Below are positions 9,484-17,469 of a stretch of DNA of 64,000 nt, piece after piece. The DNA comes from Anaeromassilibacillus sp. An250 (GTDB taxonomy: Bacteria; Bacillota; Clostridia; Oscillospirales; Acutalibacteraceae). Where the stretch lies: contig NZ_NFJK01000010.1 of the NCBI RefSeq assembly GCF_002159845.1, forward strand, positions 62,001 to 126,000. Reading direction: 5' to 3'. The translations under genes were made by a program, and so were the position numbers. The notes under the pieces were generated by a model. The model did no database searches, was not told the origin of the DNA, and saw only the letters and a list, made by a program, of their open reading frames with translations. Position 1 is the stretch's first letter, and every line of letters starts with the position of its first letter.

Positions 9484-10902
9484 ATGGGAATGGCAGCGAC
9501 AAGATTGATTGCACTCCATGTGAATAAGGGAAAGACGGTCGCTCAATGTTTGGCAGACAGAACCGACTACTCACAAAATGCCGCAAAAACCAATGATGGC
9601 GAATTTATCAGTTCCTATGAGTGTGATCCAAAGACAGCAGATGAGGAATTTCTGCTTTCCAAACGGCAGTATCAGCATATTACCGGCAGACAGCAGAAGA
9701 ACAATATCATCGCATACCAGATACGCCAGTCCTTTAAGCCGGGAGAAATCACCCCGGAAGAAGCGAACCAAGTCGGCTATGAAACAGCGATGCGATGGAC
9801 AAAGGGAAAACACGCTTTCATCGTTGCGACCCACATCGACAAATCCCACATTCACAATCATATCATTTATAATTCGACCTCGCTGGATGCCACACGGAAA
9901 TTCAAAAACTTCTTTCTTTCCGGTCTGGCGGTGCAAAGACTCAGTGATATGGTTTGCCTGGAACACGGGCTGTCCATTATTACACCGAAGCCGTATCGGG
10001 AGCGCCAGAAAAGAACTGTTTATCCCAAGAAGCGTACCCAGCGTGACGAATTATGTGATGCGATTGATGCGGTGCTGAAGCAGAAACCAAAGAGCTTTGA
10101 TGGCTTTGTTCAGGCTCTGGCTGACATGGGATTTGAGTTCAAGGATGGAAAGCAGCCTGCGTTCAAGGGCGAGAATCAGAAGCGTTTCATTCGGCTGCGT
10201 TCCCTGGGCGAAGGATATAGCAAAGAGGAAATTCAAGCGGTTATCTCCGGCAAGAACCTGCACAAATCAAAAGGCGGCTCTGCCAAGGCTCCTGCCCCGA
10301 AGCAGTTCCAGATGCTGATTGATATTCAGGCAAAGATGGCCGAGGGCAAGACGGTCGGTTATGAAAAGTGGGCGAAGAAGTTCAACCGAAAAGAAGCTGC
10401 CCGAACGGTAATCCTACTGAAAGAAAAAGGCTTGGGCAACTACGACGATCTGACTGCTCATATTGAAAATCTGTCTGCCCGGTTCGATGCGCTTTCTGAT
10501 TCTATCAAGGTCGCAGAGAAACGTATGGTTGAGGTTCAGGCGTTGCAGCAGCACATCAAAAATTATCGCAACACAAGGCAAATTTATATCGAGTACCGCA
10601 AGTCTGGATATAGCAAAAAATTCTTTGAAGAACACCGTCAGGAAATCACAATTCATAAAGCGGCGAAGCAAGCCTTTGATGAATTGCAGATTACAAAGCT
10701 CCCGTCCATGCAATCATTGTATGAGGAGTTTCATCAGCTGGCAGTCCAGAAAAAGCAGGACTACGCTGAGTACCGTCAGATCAGAAAAGAGAAAGAAGAA
10801 CTGCTGATTGCCAAACGGACGGTTGAAACGATTTTGAATATCGACAGGCAGAAAGAGCAGGAAAAAGAGAAAGAGAAAGAGGAAAAGAAGAACTTCCGTT
10901 AA
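9484..10902 (+). CDS. Relaxase / mobilization nuclease (MobP-type, Relaxase domain)
   Basis: Nicks oriT and pilots the transferred strand. The N-terminal relaxase domain carries HIDKSHIHNHIIYNS (~residues 117-131), the metal-binding histidine cluster. A Tyr-containing segment (CLADRTDYSQN) near residue 30 is the likely nucleophile region. The C-terminal third is a charged coiled coil ending in a Lys/Glu run. I use the ATG at 9484 after GGAAGG; ATG 9490 is an alternative. A strong terminator follows immediately. Confidence 0.88.
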   Translation: MGMAATRLIALHVNKGKTVAQCLADRTDYSQNAAKTNDGEFISSYECDPKTADEEFLLSKRQYQHITGRQQKNNIIAYQIRQSFKPGEITPEEANQVGYETAMRWTKGKHAFIVATHIDKSHIHNHIIYNSTSLDATRKFKNFFLSGLAVQRLSDMVCLEHGLSIITPKPYRERQKRTVYPKKRTQRDELCDAIDAVLKQKPKSFDGFVQALADMGFEFKDGKQPAFKGENQKRFIRLRSLGEGYSKEEIQAVISGKNLHKSKGGSAKAPAPKQFQMLIDIQAKMAEGKTVGYEKWAKKFNRKEAARTVILLKEKGLGNYDDLTAHIENLSARFDALSDSIKVAEKRMVEVQALQQHIKNYRNTRQIYIEYRKSGYSKKFFEEHRQEITIHKAAKQAFDELQITKLPSMQSLYEEFHQLAVQKKQDYAEYRQIRKEKEELLIAKRTVETILNIDRQKEQEKEKEKEEKKNFR

Positions 10903-10960
10903 AGCAAAAAGCCACGGTCTGCACTCCCCAAAGGGTGCGGATCGTGGCTGCTTTTTTGCT
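10903..10960 (+). terminator. Terminator after relaxase operon
   Basis: Long stem AGCAAAAAGCCACG pairing with CGTGGCtgcTTTTTTGCT, with a T-run. It ends the topB-to-relaxase transcript. Confidence 0.8.
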
Positions 10961-11056
10961 TTTCGATTTCGGTGCTTTCAACCATGGGCAAATTTTTATT
11001 CTACTGTTCTTTGAGAAACGATTGAAAATCGTGTAGCCATCATCGGCAGATGATGT

Positions 11057-11275
11057 TCAAAGGGGATTGGGGATGCTTCCCCAACAAGCAAATTTGCGAA
11101 GATTGCACCGAAGGGAAAATCGAGAAAATGAGTGAACCTGTACAGGTTTACACTGCTTGCCAATTTGTGAGATTATGAATTTAGTATCGAGAATAGTTTC
11201 GATAGAAGAAATGGAGGTCCGCATATTTTTCAGTATTGTCAGTAATTGAGTTGCATCAGCATTTACGTTGCTCAA
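11057..11275 (-). pseudogene. Remnant of a WXG/LXG-type protein gene
   Basis: Starts at TTG behind GGAGGTG and encodes MSNVNADATQLLTILKNMRTSISSIET, closely matching the start of the intact neighbour at 12164 (MSMVNADSVQLFAMLKKMQDSISSIET). It then loses similarity. It looks like a truncated paralogue left by duplication and loss, or by swapping of toxin modules. Confidence 0.6.
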
Positions 11276-11294
11276 ACACTCACCTCCTCATTTG

Positions 11295-12164
11295 TTAATC
11301 ATTTCGAGTGTAGCTACCTGTTACTAAAACCGGGATATATGTATCAAGCGATTGAGCTGCAAGTGTTCGATGTCGCCCATCACTCTGAAATACATAATAA
11401 GAACCTACCTGCGCAACCTGGACAGGATTATTGTAATAGCTACGAATGGTATCATCTAACACTGGGTTTTGTGAAAGCTCATCCAAAGACATTCCTGACT
11501 CAGTATTTTGACGAACATCTTGGATGTGCGAAGCTCGCCTTAGAATGTTTTCTCTCGACCATCCCTCTCGACCATTCCGTGTCCAAAATCCTTCCGGGTT
11601 CCCAAGTTCTCGGTCACTGAGATAAACTCCTTCAATATCCCTTGCTCTAACGTATACGAGTTCTGGATTTTCATTTCGAGAAAAGGTATAGTTCCCGTTC
11701 TCCCAATAATCTCGATATTCTTCATAGTGATTTCCACGGGAAAAATATCGTTCAGCTGATAGTCTGTCTTGAACAAATGCAAGATTAGAACCAAAGGTAT
11801 TTGACTCAAAGGTGGTTGTATCTGCACTTGATGGTGTAACAGCAAAACTACTGGTCTGAGGTGTGCTTGCAGATATTCCATTTGTAGATCCTAGTTGAAC
11901 ACTTTCGTATTCACTAAGGCTCTTGGCGAGTAAAGCCACATATTTTTCTGCTTGAAGCATAATTACCAATATGTCATTGAGAGCCTTGTTGCAGTCTCTT
12001 ACAACCACGCCCAACTCGTTGTATTTTTTATCTTGCCATCCAGCACCTAACTGTTCATATTTCATCTTTACAGATTTTTTGGTAGTTTCGATGGAGGAAA
12101 TGGAATCCTGCATTTTTTTCAGCATTGCGAATAGCTGAACGGAGTCAGCATTTACCATACTCAT
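11295..12164 (-). CDS. WXG100-like secreted effector with C-terminal ParB-like/toxin candidate domain
   Basis: 290-aa two-part protein. Residues 1-90 are helical with a WxDKKY-type turn (LGAGWQDKKYNELG), the pattern of WXG100/LXG type VII secretion substrates. A Ser/Thr-rich linker (about 95-130) leads to a C-terminal domain with YFSRGNHYEEYRDYW, RDIEGVYLSDREL and DGRHRTLAAQSL; the last resembles the GxHR...A segment of ParB-like nucleases. I infer a polymorphic toxin; activity and immunity partner are not evident. I chose ATG 12164 because GGAGGTG sits 5 nt upstream. A 10-bp inverted repeat (GATGTGTCAG/CTGACACATC, 12209-12234) lies in its leader. Confidence 0.6.
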   Translation of the reverse strand: MSMVNADSVQLFAMLKKMQDSISSIETTKKSVKMKYEQLGAGWQDKKYNELGVVVRDCNKALNDILVIMLQAEKYVALLAKSLSEYESVQLGSTNGISASTPQTSSFAVTPSSADTTTFESNTFGSNLAFVQDRLSAERYFSRGNHYEEYRDYWENGNYTFSRNENPELVYVRARDIEGVYLSDRELGNPEGFWTRNGREGWSRENILRRASHIQDVRQNTESGMSLDELSQNPVLDDTIRSYYNNPVQVAQVGSYYVFQSDGRHRTLAAQSLDTYIPVLVTGSYTRND

Positions 12165-12308
12165 TTCATCACCTCCTGGCAGCGGATTTTGTGAAGTGCA
12201 AAGCGGCGATGTGTCAGGAAAGTCTGACACATCACTGCTTCGGCAAGATTTAATTTAGAGAGGAAAGAAATTGTTCCAACTCAGCAGCGGTCGGTGCAAT
12301 GTACGGTT

Positions 12309-12902
12309 TCATCTGGTAAGTATCCTTAACACCGTCTGTGAAGTATACGCTCCTTTCTTTTTTCGTTTTGTTGGTTCATTTTCGCCAGTGTGTTCGTGTC
12401 GTTTGCTGTGACGAGAACGCAACATAGACACAAAGAAAACACAAGGGCGAGCTTGCTCGTTTATATACCCTTGTGTTTTCGACTGGATATCTCCCTTCAT
12501 AAAATTTTTTAGCTGTTGCAACGTGCTTGTTCTTTGGTACTGGACAGTAGAACGCAGCATATTCAGCTTGTCTCCGATTTCTCGGTCAGACAACTCAAGG
12601 AAATAGGAAAGCAAGATAATATCACGCTTGCGTTCCGGCAAACTTTGTAATGCCTCTGCAATCACATCATCAGTAACGATGACATTAAGACCTAAAACAT
12701 TGAAAATCTGCTCGCTAACAAAGTATTTATCCTCTGTATAAAGCTGAGCCAATTCTTTTTCAGACAAATCGGAAAAGGACACTTCTCTATCACGCTGGCG
12801 TTTCAGCTCATCGTAATAATCCCTTGCCTCATGTTTCAGTACCTTTTTACAAAAACTATCAAAGGTGTGCCGCTTACTTTGCTCATGGCTGTTAGGTTTC
12901 AC
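12309..12902 (-). CDS. RNA polymerase sigma factor, sigma-70 family (ICE-borne)
   Basis: Region 2-like helices (FDSFCKKVLKHEARDYYDELKRQ) are followed by a clear sigma region 4 (LQSLPERKRDIILLSYFLELSDREIGDKLNMLRSTVQYQR). GTG 12902 is preferred: GAGGGGGTGAGA is upstream and related proteins begin VKPNSHEQSKRHTF. After LQQLKNFMKGD, where homologous proteins usually end, an unrelated Arg/Lys-rich tail runs on, so the 3' end is probably altered by a deletion. Likely controls ICE genes; targets unknown. Confidence 0.75.
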   Translation of the reverse strand: MKPNSHEQSKRHTFDSFCKKVLKHEARDYYDELKRQRDREVSFSDLSEKELAQLYTEDKYFVSEQIFNVLGLNVIVTDDVIAEALQSLPERKRDIILLSYFLELSDREIGDKLNMLRSTVQYQRTSTLQQLKNFMKGDIQSKTQGYINEQARPCVFFVSMLRSRHSKRHEHTGENEPTKRKKKGAYTSQTVLRILTR

Positions 12903-13023
12903 ATTCTCACCCCCTCTCGGGCGGTGACTCCGCTGTTTCCCTTTCGCCACTACTACGGTGGGAATTGCAAAACTGCCAAACTTATAAGTGAATTTCGGAA
13001 AAAACTTTAAATAAAACCCAAAA

Positions 13024-13051
13024 ATGCCCGACTGAAAGCACAGTCGGGCAT
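13024..13051 (-). terminator. Inverted repeat/terminator
   Basis: ATGCCCGACT/AGTCGGGCAT, perfect 10-bp stem with 8-nt loop. On the minus strand it runs into a T-rich tail. Confidence 0.6.
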
Positions 13052-13513
13052 AACATGAAATATTTACATTTATATAATGATGTGTATATTCATACTGATA
13101 GCCATAATATCCCGTTGGAGGATATAGACTTTTTTTAACAAGTTATAAATTATCAAGTTTTGTCGAAAAAAAATGAACACAGCGATACCTCCTTGATACC
13201 GCCGTGTCCTCAAAAAAAAGGGTGAATTTAATACACCCTCCGCTTATCTAATTTTTCAACAGGAAAACGGCAGCTTTGATTGTCAAGTCAAAACCGCCAT
13301 TTGGCTCATTACAAAAATATTGCCATAACTACAGTTTTTATATAACCGTTGATATGTATACTTGACTCCATTTAATAACTACTTATATTTTACCAAGTTT
13401 TGTTTTATCATAGGGTTACACGTTTCTTTTATGATTAAAGATGTTCCAAAATATCTAAATGTGCTTTTAAAAATATATCAAAAATAGTGTAAATCTAACT
13501 TTTCTTTATAATA

Positions 13514-13542
13514 AAAATGCGCCATGATAACATGACGCATTT
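13514..13542 (-). terminator. Terminator after the CD3324-like gene
   Basis: AAATGCGtCATG/CATGgCGCATTT stem followed on the minus strand by TTATT, directly downstream of the stop at 13553. Confidence 0.65.
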
Positions 13543-13552
13543 GGGGTGGAAC

Positions 13553-13828
13553 TTATCTATTATTTTTTTCATATCTAATAATTCGTTGAATGCTTTTTTC
13601 AGCCAAAAAATATTTCTGAGCTAGTTGCTGTACAGATATGCCATCACAATAGTCATAATATATTTTTTTATTACGGAGTGACAGTATTTCTTTTGTATCT
13701 GTACAATCTCCCCAAGATTTTTTATTCTCACTGCGTTTGGGAATATATATTACTTCTCCTTCAATGTAATCTTGAATTTGCAGTATAATGTCTTTTGGTA
13801 AAACCTCATATATTTTTGGATAGCTCAT
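13553..13828 (-). CDS. CD3324-like small HTH protein
   Basis: 91-aa protein with a C-terminal helix-turn-helix-like segment (DYCDGISVQQLAQKYFLAEKSIQRIIRYEK), the pattern of the CD3324 family found beside mobile resistance genes. RBS GGAGGTGCAGG is 0-5 nt before the ATG. It lies 160 bp downstream of the efflux gene on the same strand and probably shares its transcript. A role as a local regulator is inferred. Confidence 0.65.
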   Translation of the reverse strand: MSYPKIYEVLPKDIILQIQDYIEGEVIYIPKRSENKKSWGDCTDTKEILSLRNKKIYYDYCDGISVQQLAQKYFLAEKSIQRIIRYEKNNR

Positions 13829-13989
13829 CCTGCACCTCCTAAAAAATAAATCTTAGGATTAGCAAAAGCTGTTACAAAATAGTTTCTAAATATTTAGAGT
13901 GCAATAGCTTTTGCTATGCACCCAAAAAGTACCTGCCATACTACAATGCCCTCCTTTTTGTCATTTTATATCAATTTATTTTCTTAGCG

Positions 13990-15165
13990 TTATCTGCCAT
14001 ACAGCACACCGCAAATAACTAATAAAACACCGGATACAAACAACATAGATTGCACACTAACAATGTCTGCCAATGGTCCCAGAAATAGAATAGCTATTGG
14101 CAAAGCACTTGTTGATGCTATTTGAATAATTGAAAAAACTCGCCCTAATACATCTGGCTCTGTAATTTCCTGAACATATACGGTTTGTACAGTAGTGAGT
14201 ATAGGCATAAAGAATCCTGCTATTAAGATAAATACGAGATACAATGCAAAATTTGTCGCAATACTCATAAACCCAAATGCTATTCCAAATGCAATAAAAA
14301 CAGCAGCAATTGCAAATACCTTATTTTTAATTTGCTTTCTTAAAGCAATAAAAACGCCTCCAATAAGAGAACCAACAGTCCAAAGAATTTCATTTGCAGT
14401 CAATCGCCATACTTCATTTCCAAATGTACGTTCAATCATTAACGGCGATAATACCATTGCCGGGGTCAGCAAAATAAAGGCAATAGCATAGAAAGCAATT
14501 AGTTTCTTTAACTCGGAATGTTCAAATACATAATCTATTCCTGCACGAATATCTGAAATCATTGAGTTTGTATTTACTGTTGAATTTTGTTTTCCAACCT
14601 TGATCATGCTCATTATGGTAATAGCAATAACTGCTGTAACAACATCGACCATGAAAGCCCAAACAAGACCGATGGAACCAAGCAAAACTCCACCAATAGC
14701 AGGAGCAAGTAATAAACAAATTGCATTTACTGTTTGATTAATACCCTGAATTTTAGTCAAATTTTCTTTTGGCACTATTTGCGGATAAATAGCATTGACT
14801 GCCGGAGATTGAATGCCTGCCCCCGTCGAACGAATTGCTAAAACAACCAACAATAGAATTTTATCTTGAAAACCTGCCCAATACGATATTGCTAAACCCA
14901 ATGTTGCCAACGCTATAAAACCGTCTGCCGCCATAATCATATATTTACGATTAAACCTATCTGCTAAGGCACCTCCCCATAAGGAGATTATTATTTGGGG
15001 CAGATTGCTAAATATAGTTGCCATCATCATCCAAAAGCCTGATGATGTTTCAAGGGTTATATGCCAGATTACAGCATAGCCAACAATTGACGAACCAAAA
15101 AGAGATATATTTTGGCTTAATAAAAATAATACAGCGGAAACTTTCCAGTTTTTATTTGATTTCAT
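13990..15165 (-). CDS. MFS drug efflux pump, TetA(P)/Tet(40)-like
   Basis: 391-aa, 12-TM major facilitator. The N-terminus is MKSNKNWKVSAVLFLLSQNISLFGSS. The MFS motif A region is GGALADRFNRKYMIMAADG (loop 2-3), and IRSTGAGIQSPAVNAIYPQ is the motif seen in TetA(P)- and Mef-type pumps. I judge it closest to TetA(P)/Tet(40); a macrolide-type Mef substrate cannot be excluded. The ATG at 15165 follows AGAAAGGA. An in-frame ATG at 15228 lies inside the attenuator stem and is rejected. Expression is probably induced through the upstream leader peptide and attenuator. Confidence 0.8.
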   Translation of the reverse strand: MKSNKNWKVSAVLFLLSQNISLFGSSIVGYAVIWHITLETSSGFWMMMATIFSNLPQIIISLWGGALADRFNRKYMIMAADGFIALATLGLAISYWAGFQDKILLLVVLAIRSTGAGIQSPAVNAIYPQIVPKENLTKIQGINQTVNAICLLLAPAIGGVLLGSIGLVWAFMVDVVTAVIAITIMSMIKVGKQNSTVNTNSMISDIRAGIDYVFEHSELKKLIAFYAIAFILLTPAMVLSPLMIERTFGNEVWRLTANEILWTVGSLIGGVFIALRKQIKNKVFAIAAVFIAFGIAFGFMSIATNFALYLVFILIAGFFMPILTTVQTVYVQEITEPDVLGRVFSIIQIASTSALPIAILFLGPLADIVSVQSMLFVSGVLLVICGVLYGR

Positions 15166-15203
15166 ATATAGTATCCTTTCTTCTTCATAAACACAAGGAC
15201 AAC

Positions 15204-15237
15204 AAAAAAGCGACACGCTAAAACGCAACTGTCGCTT
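15204..15237 (-). promoter_or_regulatory. Transcription attenuator before efflux gene
   Basis: On the minus strand AAGCGACA pairs with TGTCGCTT and is followed by a T-run, about 40 nt before the pump's ATG. It forms an intrinsic terminator inside the 5' leader and so would limit expression unless an alternative fold is chosen. Confidence 0.7.
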
Positions 15238-15274
15238 ATATATCTATATATAAAATAGTTGTGTCTATGTGTTT

Positions 15275-15334
15275 TTAATTAAATTTATTTTGTTTATCCA
15301 AGATAATAAAATAATTAATAATAATTCCTGACAT
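15275..15334 (-). CDS. Leader peptide of efflux gene (19 aa)
   Basis: ATG behind AAAGGAGC encodes MSGIIINYFIILDKQNKFN followed by TAA. It lies between a consensus promoter and the attenuator stem. Its size, strong RBS and position fit leader peptides whose stalled or altered translation opens an attenuator for resistance genes. The Ile-rich stretch may be the sensing part; this is inference. Confidence 0.65.
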   Translation of the reverse strand: MSGIIINYFIILDKQNKFN

Positions 15335-15446
15335 AAGAACGATGCTCCTTTCATATTTCATGATCGTTGAAATTGTATCTTAATGAGCCATGTAAGTTAA
15401 GCATCATGTAAATTCGGCCTAACAAAACTCCATACAATTAAGCAAT

Positions 15447-15475
15447 ATTATAATTCATTTTAACTCAGCAGTCAA
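15447..15475 (-). promoter_or_regulatory. Sigma-A promoter of leader-peptide/efflux operon
   Basis: TTGACT (15470-15475), 17-nt spacer, TATAAT (15447-15452) on the minus strand; a start point near 15440 gives about 105 nt of leader before the small ORF. Confidence 0.8.
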
Positions 15476-15592
15476 CATATAAAACGCAATAATTAGAGTT
15501 ATTTTTATCAGCACTATGATTCTTAACTTCCAGAAATTTTTCCACTCAAATGTAAAGATTGGAGCCTACTTGTTGCAGCACTCCAATCTTCA

Positions 15593-15862
15593 TTATTTTA
15601 CGCCAGTATTCGTTTCAAAGATATCAATAAGAAATGGCAACATTGCTTCCTGTTCCCTAACATATGATTGATAGCTAAATATTGCACCTGGTGCATCCAA
15701 ATCATTTGCATTGCCAACGCATACAAAACCGTTACCTTCAATCCCTATGTAAGTAGTTATATGGTGCATCTTACCGCTGTCATTTTTTTCAATTAAATTC
15801 ATAAGCGTCAGACCATCACCGATATCATATAGGTCGATTCGTTTCTTTGATTCCTTTTTCAT
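15593..15862 (-). CDS. Unknown small IS-associated protein (third ORF)
   Basis: 89-aa soluble protein (MKKESKKRIDLYDIGDGLTLMNLIEK...), no recognised domain. The start overlaps the preceding stop (ATGA), and the three ORFs transposase-ORF2-ORF3 form a tight coupled unit just inside the IS left end. Confidence 0.6.
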   Translation of the reverse strand: MKKESKKRIDLYDIGDGLTLMNLIEKNDSGKMHHITTYIGIEGNGFVCVGNANDLDAPGAIFSYQSYVREQEAMLPFLIDIFETNTGVK

Positions 15863-16098
15863 TCTGTCAGACCTTCCCCTTTCACAAATGCAAGAATCTC
15901 TTCATAGGATCTGCTGCTATTTATAACCGCATCCATTAATTCTTCCTTACGCAGTTCATTACGCATTTTTACAAGCTCTGCAAGAGCATCCTTTTCTGCT
16001 TCATATCTGGCTTTGGCCTTTTCCAATGTCTCTTTCTGCTGTTCGATTTTTGCATCAAGCTTTTCTGTAGTTACTCTGGATTTATATTTTCTTGCCAC
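15859..16098 (-). CDS. Small coiled-coil IS-associated protein (second ORF)
   Basis: 79 aa, mostly a charged coiled coil (KLDAKIEQQKETLEKAKARYEAEKDALAELVKMRNEL). The GTG start overlaps the transposase TAG and has GGGAGGAAAT upstream. Possibly an accessory to the transposase; no homology can be checked here. Confidence 0.6.
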   Translation of the reverse strand: MARKYKSRVTTEKLDAKIEQQKETLEKAKARYEAEKDALAELVKMRNELRKEELMDAVINSSRSYEEILAFVKGEGLTE

Positions 16099-17424
16099 TA
16101 TGATTTCCTCCCGTTAATCTTAACCTTAAGAACTTTTGGATTCAGTTCATTGCTGATTTGTTCCGCTTTTCTTTTGATATAATTCGCATCAATACCAAAT
16201 GCTTTGAGTATTATTTTCTGGTTTGCTGTTACAGCATGATCCAGGCGATAAACGCCATCCGCCTGCCGTATCATCTCTATTTTCTCAAGTTCCCTGATTG
16301 CTGCAGGTACATTCATAAAGTTTGGAGAACTGAGCAGTTTTTCTTCTTCATCCTTGAGCTTTGTATACATGCGATTTCTGATAATCAGGGCAACAAATGC
16401 AATCAACATTTTCCCTTCCAGCGCATCACCGGTATACACCCTCATACTTCTGTTGCCTAAAAATGTCTTATCCGCTTTGAATAACTTTTCAGAAACATCC
16501 CTGCTCTTATACAGTTCAAGAGCCTCTTTCGCCTTCATATTTTCCGAAGTAATAATACAGAAATAACCACACATTTTCAGTTCTTCTTCAATAACAGAGC
16601 TCTTTTCTATAGCACACACAAAGCACTGGTCTTCCTGACCCTCGTGGTAGTATTCCAGGCTGAAATACTTTTCATATGATTTATCAAGTACTACAGGTTG
16701 CCCCTCCAGTTTCTTAAAATAAGCAGCGAGCTTGTCTATTTTTTGTTCCAGTTGTTCCCTTTCAGCAGCTGCCTTGCTATAGCTGTAATAAATGTGCAGA
16801 TATCTGTTTCTTTCATCCGATGGAAAGACAGTTCTTTCCACAGTAGTTCCATTTACACCAAAGCGTCTTATTGTATACTGCCTGCTATCTTCAAATGTAC
16901 CCTTAACTTCTTTGACAGCATCGTTAACAAGGGCTTTCATGCCTTTTATCATGATTACAAAATCATAACCACATTTATCCATATATTTGATATTTTCACG
17001 GCTGAAATAACCGCGGTCGAGAATAAATCCTGCGTTCTTATATCCGTAAGCCTTGGCTTTATCAAGCATGCACTGAAGCTGTGATACATCCACAATACTT
17101 CCGGGATAATCCTCATAGAAGAGAGGCTCTCTGTTATTACAGTCATAAGCAATGGAATAATTAAAAATTGGCAGTCCCTTATCGTCCTTAGCATGACCGT
17201 ATTCAACAAGTTCAATATCTCCAGCCTGACAATTCTTATTGGTAGAATCGTAAGATATATATATCTTGTCCTTATTCTTCTTTAATGCATTCCATTCATT
17301 CTGAAATTCTACAGAATCATCAATAGAAATCTGCCCGATAAACTCAGATACCGTTGAATCACTGTATATTTTATAGCCTGGTGTAAAAAGCGGATGATTA
17401 TAAGCATAATCCGGATAATACTGT
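16098..17424 (-). pseudogene. IS1634/IS4-like transposase, C-terminal part
   Basis: Continuous frame from the element junction (GQYYPDYAYNHPLF...) through IYISYDSTNKNCQAGDIE, NYSIAYDCNN and GFILDRGYFSRENI, typical of IS1634-group DDE transposases, to RKS. It has no start of its own; a GTG inside can open a 331-codon ORF but that lacks the N-terminus. The missing N-terminal part lies at 25723-26130 beyond the nested element, and the junction residues (ENNA + GQYYPDYAY) rejoin exactly. Confidence 0.85.
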
Positions 17425-17469
17425 CCCGTTTCCCTTAGTTAAAGATATTGTTGGGTATCTCAAGATGTG

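Larger units (their letters stand above)
12951..13552. other. Gene-free 600-bp stretch with stem-loops
   Basis: No supported ORF. It holds two inverted repeats that suit transcription ending from the minus-strand genes to the right (13514-13542 and 13024-13051) and AT-rich sequence between them. It sits between the sigma-factor promoter region and the efflux cargo and looks like a module boundary. Confidence 0.5.

Noticed and set aside
10903-11295. Plus-strand ORFs between relaxase and toxin genes
   Set aside because: The only similarity is on the minus strand to the toxin N-terminus; the plus frames are shadows.
12250-12346. Minus-strand frame ending DTYQMKPYIAPTAAELEQFLSSLN
   Set aside because: Looks like the C-terminus of a gene but only a 20-codon ATG start is available; probably a remnant, too short to annotate.
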